DNA of 64,000 bases. Origin: Nematostella vectensis (taxonomy: Eukaryota > Cnidaria > Anthozoa > Actiniaria > Edwardsiidae). The stretch covers positions 9,654,813-9,718,812 of the forward strand of contig NC_064041.1 in the NCBI RefSeq assembly GCF_932526225.1, read 5' to 3'. The notes below the pieces were generated by a model, which saw nothing but the letters and a program-made list of their open reading frames with translations, was not told the origin of the DNA and searched no databases. The stretch's first letter is position 1. The number at the start of each line of letters is the position of its first letter. Positions 45,675 to 51,700 of this stretch are shown here, one piece after another. Both the position numbers and the translations under genes were made by a program.

Positions 45675-47779
45675 GATGATTTTGATGATGGATAGTAATG
45701 TAGTGATAGTAGTGATTGATTTGCACATTGAACAATAGTTAACCCAAATATGGGCATGTATATCTAGGAACAGAATATGATTGGTTCCAATTTCATTTAT
45801 AGCATATTCGAAAATTAATCTAGTTTAGAGCTAACAGAAACTGCACGGAGCATGTTGTTCTCAAGACTAGCGGGATAATGGACACAAAATTGTAAGTAGA
45901 TAATATCCATGTATGAAAACTCAAGAACTGATTATAGTACAGAACACTAGTACATTATATATTTATCCTTATCTCATTCCAGTTGACTTCTACTACTATT
46001 CAATTATTGTGTATTTACTGGTGGCTAAACAAGCGATGTGAAACCCAGTATAGCTAATGGAATATGAAGTGTAGTGCAAAACAGTCCAGTCCTTCAAATA
46101 AAGGTTATCCCGTCAGAAGTCAATACAGTGATGATGATGATGGTAATGATGGTGGTAGTAGTGGTAGTGGTAGTGGTGATGATGGTGAAGATAGTGATTA
46201 TGATGATGATGGTGATGATGATGATGCAGGTGGTGATGGAATATTAATCATGATGATGACTTTCTTAAGTATCCCTCTGATGGGATACATCATATTCTGC
46301 AGAAAGAGGCTCCTACAATTAAAGGTGTTTCAATACCTTGACGGAAGTTTAACCTCCTTTCACTACCCTTACTATGTGCACCACTCTCACATGTTTCTGG
46401 TCTATGCGTATGTGGCAGCATTACCTTCGGCGTTTGCATCGTCCCCAGCCAAATATTCCACACTTGCTGGTGGTGGTCTTGTACGTGTGACTTGTGACTT
46501 GCACTCTTCTCGTTATGGTTCGACTGACTGCGCTCTCGCATACATGGGGGCTGTTTGTGAATGGAAGGATCAATGCCAATATGTCATTAGATTTGCCACA
46601 AAATAAGTAAATGATACAGATATTGCTAAGGCCTCTCGCGGGTAGTTAAAAATAACAAAACTAATCGAGTGCCAATTTCTAACTTACTCTTCAATATTTC
46701 CAAGGAATCGATTCGGTGGTCCGCTTGTCATAAAAGCTAAGACATCAAGTAGGACTGAACACATATACGTAAAATGGAATGGTTTGCAACTACAGTTTTT
46801 TTAGATTTCGTACCAAACCCCAAAAAAACTGCGATTTCATTTGCACGTGCGTCGCGCCTTGCCGACCAATAATATTTCATATTTATTAATGAATTTGCAA
46901 ACTAGAAGCATTGGTGATTATATTCGCAACAGATCAGATCGATCGCACGCTTTGAATGGGATACTAAACAGGTTTCAATTTGAACCATTTTTTTTTCAAA
47001 CATTCACAAGAAGAGCTTGGCTCTTTTTGCCTAGGAGATAGGGAATCCCCATGCCAGCAAATGCCAGGAAAACAACGCCACCCAACAATCGTTATATTAC
47101 ATTATTATAGTCCTTGAAGAAGTCATATTAAACTGGTCGAATACCATTGTTTGGTGGACCAATAATTATTAGAACACATTTGTATACTAGCGATGTTTCT
47201 TATTTACAAAACCACGAATTTTGAAGTGATTTTTATTTCGCTACAAGAACTTTTCTAAATATTTTATCATCTCTCGATGAACTTGAACTTTCGTTAACAT
47301 GACATACAGTACATATCTTTTATTGGGAAATGTAAAACAGCAAAACAACAGTAATTATCGGATTCTCTGATGAGTTTGTATCATTAATGTTTTATTGGCT
47401 GAAATGCATCATTTTCTCCTGCTGCTATTGAACTTTTAATCCAATTCATCGTCCACTCGTCGTGGTTCCTATATCTGATAATTGCTTTATTGGAATTTGA
47501 AAAATGGTCGTGTACAAAATGTGTGGGATCTGCGTATTATTTTTCCATATGATCAATATTTCTCTTTGATTATAATCCTTTTCTCTTAAAATGATTATTT
47601 TTTTCATTATAACACTAGTATCCCCATCAAGCGCGGCGACCCTTGGTGCGCTTGATGGAAGTAGCCAAATACAGTCTTACCTACCCGTGTCGCTTGAAGC
47701 CATTATACAGTACGTAGCTATTGGTCACGTTGATCCAGACTGCAAAGCAAAGGGCTAATAAGATGACTTTAGTACTCAT
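27253..47779 (-). CDS. Gene B: complete paralogue of gene A, EMI-EGF-sushi-core-Ig-GCC-FN3 protein
   Basis: Twenty-one exons in transcript order: 47685-47779, 46425-46550, 43325-43428, 42986-43078, 42175-42300, 41247-41396, 40736-40870, 40212-40334, 39709-39828, 39234-39386, 38782-38904, 38089-38262, 37522-37713, 36091-37400, 35423-35576, 30572-35103, 29019-29922, 28220-28384, 27875-28156, 27483-27671, 27253-27368. All phases agree and the sum, 9366 nt, is exactly 3122 codons (3121 residues plus stop), which supports the model. Layout by residue: signal peptide 1-21, EMI about 32-109, EGF 109-140, seven cbEGF 140-450, two sushi 450-572, EGF plus unrecognised core 572-2570, Ig 2560-2750, linker, one GCC unit 2872-2927, two FN3 2927-3121. 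I infer a secreted, furin-processed matrix protein; its function is unknown. Confidence 0.9.
28597..28640. repeat. Dispersed G-run/CCCCACCCCCTGCT repeat fragment
   Basis: A run of G followed by gtgacgtgcccacactgccc and ccaccccctgct closely resembles 57957-58008. Both look like ends of one interspersed repeat; no full element could be delimited. Confidence 0.5.
30062..30510. repeat. GAT/GGCGAT trinucleotide and hexanucleotide tract
   Basis: Most of the gene B intron between the giant exon and the Ig exon is (GAT)n, (GACGAT)n and (GGCGAT)n low-complexity DNA. It keeps several frames open on both strands (Met/Thr- and Ile-rich translations); these are not genes. Confidence 0.92.
30572..37713 (-). 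CDS. Gene B core: second sushi, EGF, unrecognised core and giant exon
   Basis: This block holds exon 37522-37713 (sushi 2), 36091-37400 ([15 protein letters not shown] plus about 390 unrecognised residues), 35423-35576 and the 4532-nt giant exon 30572-35103. In the giant exon, basic furin-type sites occur at about 33488-33508 (RKRR-S), 32033-32062 (RNKR-F) and 31249-31266 (RKKR-S). The 17-residue repeats lie between the first two (about 32085-33372, residues about 1637-2066). From about 34550 down to 31500 the sequence is almost the same as gene A, including third codon positions; upstream of 34550 protein identity drops to roughly 35-40 percent by eye. Confidence 0.87.
35596..35735. repeat. 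Two-copy tandem repeat of about 70 bp
   Basis: The block agatatcaatcatttgagag-atg-tttcta-tatgcgcaac occurs twice in a row, with single-base differences, in the gene B intron just upstream (transcript sense) of exon 35423-35576. Confidence 0.8.
38300..38352. mobile_element. MITE family 2 fragment
   Basis: ccggaagtaaactggtgcca followed by atgccgcttaaa matches one terminus of the TTAA-flanked element at 23722-23975. The other end is missing or too diverged. Confidence 0.5.
38782..42300 (-). CDS. Gene B: seven calcium-binding EGF exons
   Basis: The exons 42175-42300, 41247-41396, 40736-40870, 40212-40334, 39709-39828, 39234-39386 and 38782-38904 each encode one cbEGF starting D-[IVL]-D/N-E-C, phase 1-1. 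The last six correspond one to one with gene A. Three consecutive donors (40736, 40212, 39709) have tandem copies of the exon end and GT in the following intron. A fragment of a non-LTR retrotransposon lies in the intron at 41751-42010. Confidence 0.87.
38945..39195. repeat. Imperfect minisatellite (gaaaggttggttcagtattg core)
   Basis: About eight diverged units of roughly 25-40 bp with the core ggttggttcagtattgtcta lie in the gene B intron preceding exon 38782-38904. Gene A has a single related stretch (caacctctggttagacatta) near 2479, so the expansion is specific to gene B. Confidence 0.75.
39672..39723. repeat. Duplicated donor of a gene B EGF exon (unit 38 bp)
   Basis: On the minus strand CACTTGTACAG-GTACGC at the real exon end (39709) is followed 38 bases later by CACTTGTACAG-GTATGC. 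The exon tail and a good donor are both repeated. Use of the distal donor would add 38 nt and shift the frame. Confidence 0.85.
40164..40240. repeat. Duplicated donor of a gene B EGF exon (unit 37 bp)
   Basis: On the minus strand AACCCAACAGACGAACATGT-CAAG-GTGAGAGAGC (real donor, exon end 40212) is followed by AACCCAGCAGACGAACGTGT-CAAG-GTGAGAGAGC. Both donors are equally strong by eye. The distal one would add 37 nt and shift the frame. Confidence 0.88.
40440..40765. repeat. Donor-centred tandem repeat of a gene B EGF exon (unit about 105 bp, three extra copies)
   Basis: The last 45-50 bases of exon 40736-40870 plus its donor and about 55 bases of intron are repeated three more times downstream in the transcript. 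The original and the most distal copy keep GTGTTG-GTAAG; the two middle copies have mutated donors (GATAAG and TTAAGC). The repeated exon part encodes the GYFVLHDEENGHRC end of the EGF. Confidence 0.85.
41751..42010 (-). pseudogene. 3' tail of a non-LTR retrotransposon reverse transcriptase
   Basis: Read on the minus strand the frame from about 42008 encodes RYSAFKEPTHGPQLFTN and, further on, SSVTFRGAKAWNALASVART and LGSFKTTVRRVL before a stop near 41751. The pattern R..., S-x-x-F-R-G-A-K-x-W-N-x-L, S-F-K, R-x-L is typical of the C-terminal end of LINE-type polymerases. Everything upstream of this tail is missing, as in 5'-truncated LINE copies. It lies in a gene B intron in the sense orientation. 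Confidence 0.6.
42986..47779 (-). CDS. Gene B 5' exons: signal peptide, EMI domain, first EGF
   Basis: Exon 1 (47685-47779) encodes MSTKVILLALCFAVWINVTN, a clear signal peptide, then SYVLYNGFKRH and ends in phase 2. Exon 2 (46425-46550) begins P-H-V-C and contains SKCGIFGWGRCKRRR. Exon 3 (43325-43428) contains RTYYKVATRTEHGV and LHCCDGW. Together they match the EMI pattern: an early Cys, a C-x-(F/W)-x-W-x-x-C-x-R-x-R block, aromatic repeats, then C-C-x-G-W. Exon 4 (42986-43078) is a short EGF (CRQGCSHGKC). The start codon is the only ATG giving a signal peptide. EMI plus EGF is a combination seen in MEGF and EMILIN-type secreted or matrix proteins. Confidence 0.82.
43085..43300. repeat. (CAT)n-rich tract
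   Basis: Imperfect catcat/catcaccat trinucleotide repeats fill the short intron between gene B exons 3 and 4. Confidence 0.9.
44200..44995. repeat. Minisatellite of about 17 bp with CACGTCACGGTACACAT core
   Basis: About 45 imperfect copies of acatcacgtcacggtacac fill 800 bp of the gene B intron between the EMI exons. Each unit carries a TGACG/CGTCA half-site resembling a CRE. Open frames such as those rich in THHVTVHITS are artefacts of the array. Confidence 0.93.
45076..45129 (-). CDS. Candidate alternative exon resembling gene B exon 1 end
   Basis: A 54-nt interval between AG (45131-45130) and GTAAGT encodes AGFHGGSYVLYNGLRRY and is phase 2 at both ends. SYVLYNGLRRYG matches SYVLYNGFKRHG of exon 1, and the nucleotides are related as well. 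It could be a cassette exon that adds 18 residues in frame within the EMI region, or a decayed duplicate of the exon 1 end and donor. It lies between exons 2 and 3. Confidence 0.4.
45430..45715. repeat. (GAT)n/(GGT)n tract
   Basis: Nearly pure gatgat and ggtggt repeats produce four overlapping artefactual open frames (poly-His, poly-Ser, poly-Ile, poly-Met/Val). Intron of gene B. Confidence 0.95.
46110..46240. repeat. (GAT/GGT)n tract
   Basis: A short trinucleotide-rich stretch (gatgatgatggtaatgatgg) lies in gene B intron 2. The plus-strand open frame across it, 46064-46606, runs antisense to the EMI exon and is not annotated as a gene. Confidence 0.85.
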
Positions 47780-48199
47780 TTTAGAGTTTGTGTCTAGGCT
47801 CTAGCTTTGCGCTGTTATTGTAGGTCTGTTAATGTTGTGTTGGTGAGACGCTTGCGTGTGCATGTTCGCGTAATCTCTGTGTACGTGCGAGTTCCTGTAG
47901 ATCTGAAGCCTTGCGTTACGTATAACAGTATATCATTTCCAAGGGCAAAGAGGGCAGATACGCAAAAGAATTGACACACAAAAAAGCAAAGGGAAGTGTT
48001 GAGCAGATATTTTCGCATTGCTCTGTTGACATGACCTTCTGTACATTCAAAAAAGGAATCTGCTTACATATTTATAAATAACTATCCTAGGGAATGGGGA
48101 GTGGATTGTGTCCTGAAGAGCATGCCTTTGTGCACATGGCCAGGTTGCGTACGACTTGAACTTGCATATGGCAAAGATCTATCAGTATGTACATTAATA

Positions 48200-48323
48200 G
48201 CGGACTTTCGCTAAGAGATCACATGACTTTTTGTGTGAAAAACTTGCGCGCGCTCAGGCTTTTAGCGGCAAAATATAAACAAAAAGCAAATTATTAGCGC
48301 TTACGAGAAAAGCCGGAAGTTTT
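48200..48323. mobile_element. MITE family 1, left part (split by BEL/Pao insertion)
   Basis: The start GCGGACTTTCGCTAAGAG resembles the 12372 terminus, and gctcaggcttttagcggcaa is shared exactly. The copy is interrupted after gtttt (48319-48323) by the LTR element and resumes at 55120. It is about 420 bp upstream of the gene B start codon. Confidence 0.8.
48319..48323. repeat. 5-bp target-site duplication, left copy
   Basis: GTTTT precedes the 5' LTR and is repeated at 55115-55119 right after the 3' LTR, as expected for a BEL/Pao integrase product. Confidence 0.8.
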
Positions 48324-48715
48324 TGTTGTCGCCATTATCCGGGCTCCCTGTGTTAGAGGCCTGGTTCCGAGCTTTGCGCGGTCGCATAGCCTCGTGCAAA
48401 ACGTTTTCAGTTCGTCGAGAATTTCCTGGAGTTTTTTATTGGAGTTTTTGACCTGAATCTAATGAATATTGTATGGATTTGTTTTTGGATGGATTCCGCA
48501 CCCGTGTAAGTATCATGCGTTTGTATAATTAGCGGAAATTGCCATAATTTTCATCTTCAGTATTTGTTTATTTCAGCGAATCTCGTGGTAATTCGTGATA
48601 ATTTTGAAGTTGAAACTCGTGTAGAACTTTACCCGTGAATATCGACAAGTGGAAAATAAAAGTTGTGTTCATATCCAGAAGCATCTCATCTATCTGACCT
48701 ATCTGAATTCCAACA
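48324..48715 (+). repeat. 5' LTR of BEL/Pao element (392 bp)
   Basis: It begins TGTTGTCGCCATTATCCG and ends AATTCCAACA, giving TG...CA termini. Length equals the 3' LTR and I saw no difference between the two when reading them side by side. AATAAA near 48656 may be the polyadenylation signal. No TGG-type primer-binding site is evident immediately after the LTR. Confidence 0.93.
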
Positions 48716-48734
48716 TCATTCGACGGAAGAGTAA

Positions 48735-51700
48735 ATGAACACTGAGGATTATTATCTTGGAAACATGAGTGAAAACGAAGCTAGTAGTGAAGTCGAACGA
48801 ATAGAAAGCAAGAAAAGGTCCCTAGGAGGCTACCTAGGGCGCGTGAGTATTCACATGAAAGAGCTCAAAACTTGTCTTGATGATCCCTCTAGAGCCAATG
48901 AAATACAGACAGCCTTGAATGAATTACAGTCGGCTTTGAATAACTATGAGGACTGCTATCAGTCGTACATTTTGGAAGAATTGGCAACCGATGAATTCAA
49001 CAGAGTGAAAGAGAAATTTGAAGAAACTCGTAATGAGTGTGAAACTACTACCAAATTGGCAAATGAACGTTTGAAGAAAGGAAAGTCAAACTCAACTAAG
49101 TCAAGGCTGTCTAGTAGGTCTAGGAAATTAAGAGAGAAAATAGAAATGAAAAAGCTTCTTTTGCAACAAGAAGAAGAGATAGCTCAGCATCGAATGGATC
49201 TGGAACGTAAGAAAATAGAATTGGAATATGAACAGAAAGCGAGAGCATGTAAGCTCAAGTTCCAGGTTCAAATCGCAGAAAAGGAAGCTGAGTTATTAGA
49301 AGAGAGAGGGAGTGAGTCTGATAGTTGTGTGTCAGAAGAGTATAAAGGGGATGTAGGGGTCATGCCACCCATGTCTCAAGAGGAAAAGCTAATGAAATGG
49401 ACCGAGCAATGTGACCCCATTCCTGATAATCCTAGACCAGACACACCTAAGCTAATGGAGGGCCCTTCCCATCCTAAAGACCCCATTCCTGAGAGAAAAC
49501 CCCAGATTAATGACCAAAAAGCCCCCCCTAGTAGTTATAGGAAAACCCCGTTTGGTTTTCTTCCCGTGAACAGTACTGATGTCATGTTAAAGCTGACCAT
49601 GCTCCAAGCCATGCAACCTGTTAAGTTCTCTGGGAATCCAAGTGACTTTCCTAATTTTAGGAAGAGATTGAGAGATAATTTAGAAGATGAAATTTTAAGT
49701 GATTCACAAAAGGTTGAATTCCTACCGAAGTTCCTCTCGGGGGAGGCTTTTGAAGTTGTGGAAAGGGTTTCCGGTTGCAGCTATTCAGTGATAGTTGATA
49801 TTTTGGAAGACCGATATGGGCAGCCAGCGACCGTCGCTGCTTCTTGTATTGACAATTTGACCAGAGGCCCAAGATTGAACAATCATGATTATAAGGGACT
49901 GAGGGATTTTGCAGAGCAACTTGAATCATCCTCAAAGAAACTTGTTGGGGAATATGCTATTGAAGCCAGTACCATCTCAAACATGAAACAGATAGTTAGA
50001 AGGCTTCCCCAGTATTTAGTAAATAAATGGGGTGATGTATCCTACAAGATAAGAGAAAAGGGGGGTATCCCTAAGATTTCAGATTTGGCAGATTATGTGA
50101 AGAGGCAAGCAGCCATAAAGAATGACCCAGGTTTTGTTAACCTAAGCATGAGTGAGAACAAGGGTGGTGGTGATAAAAGACCCGAGCAGGGTGGGAAAGG
50201 CAAGAACTACCAGAAACAGACTTCTGTCTTTAAAACAGACATGGAAGGCTCACCCCCTGAAACTACTATGGGTAAACAAGCCCCAATTAAGACCTGTCCT
50301 TGCTGTCAAGGAGAACATAGGCTTTCAGACTGTGCAAATTTCAAGGGAAGGGACTTACCCGGCCGTTGGCGACTGGTAAAGGAGAAGAGATTGTGTCATA
50401 TATGCCTTAGGCCAGGACATATGAGGGACAGATGCCATACAACCACTTTTTGTAACTGCAAAAGTGAGCGAAAACACCACACCTTGTTACATAACCCCCC
50501 TAGAGCTAAAGATGACCCTCCCAAAGAACTTAACTCGAGCGCAGGGGAGGGGACAACCGAGGGACCCCCTAGAAGAGACCATGCTCAGGGCACCCGGGGT
50601 GGGGAGCCACACAGGCAAACCGAGCAATACGCAACATTTTCTGAAAGAGCCACGGGGACGGTGTTACTACATGTTGTACCAGTTAAATTGATTGCCCCAA
50701 ATGGGAACTCTCTGACAACGTATGGGCTACTGGATAATGGCTCAAGAGGAACTATGATAAGCTCGGAGGTTTCAGCGAAACTCGAACCTAAAGGTCATAC
50801 TGAGGAAATATCCATCACCACCATGATGGGAAGTAGTAAGGAACAGATAGAGGTTGTGGAGTTTGAACTGCAACACGCAAGTGGTGAAGGGGATAGAATT
50901 CCCGTAACTGAGGGTTTGGTAACGAAGAAATTCAATGTCAACGAAAAGTGTCTTCCTAAAGATATTGACAGAGATGCACACCCGCATCTGAGGGATATTG
51001 AGATTCCCTCGGTAGACATGCCTAAGGTTTCGGTTCTGATAGGAAAGGACGTTGGCTATGCGCATGAGGTGTTTGAAGTGCGTAGACCAGCGACGAAAGC
51101 CAGTGATTTGAAGGCTTTGAGAGGTCCTCTTGGATGGGTAATTACAGGAACCCTTCAAGGGGAGACCTCATGCAAGGAAGTAAACCTGAACTTTGCTGAT
51201 TATAAGAAAGAACTTCAGCATCAGATTGAGCGGTTCTGGGACTTGGAGAGTTTCGGTACAAAGAGTGTTGGGACGGACAAGGGATCCCCAAGTTTTATAT
51301 CGCACCATCTGTCCAGGGAAGACAGGAAGGCTATCGATAAGTTGGAGAAGACCATTACTAAGCGTGATGGTCACTATGAAACAGGCCTCCTGTGGCGGGA
51401 TGATGATGTGACCCTACCTAATAACCGGAATGAAGCCGACAAAAGACTGAATAGTCTGAAGCGTAAGTTTTCACGAGAGCCTGGATTGGAGGAGAAGTAT
51501 CGAGCAGCCATGGAGAAGTATATCACTAAAGGGCATGCACGCAAACTCAGCCCAGAAGAAGCACAAGAGACTGGACCGAGAACTTGGTACTTACCTCATT
51601 TTGCAGTGACGAATATCAACAAACCTGGTAAGCTGAGGATAATTTTTGATGCTGCATCAGAGTACCAAGGTACTTCGTTGAATAAGAACTTGTTACATGG

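Noticed and set aside
45324-45757. Poly-His, poly-Ser, poly-Ile and poly-Met frames
   Set aside because: All arise from one trinucleotide tract read in different frames.
46064-46606. 180-codon plus-strand frame
   Set aside because: It crosses a GAT repeat and then runs antisense to the EMI exon 46425-46550, which has a family match and correct splice phases.
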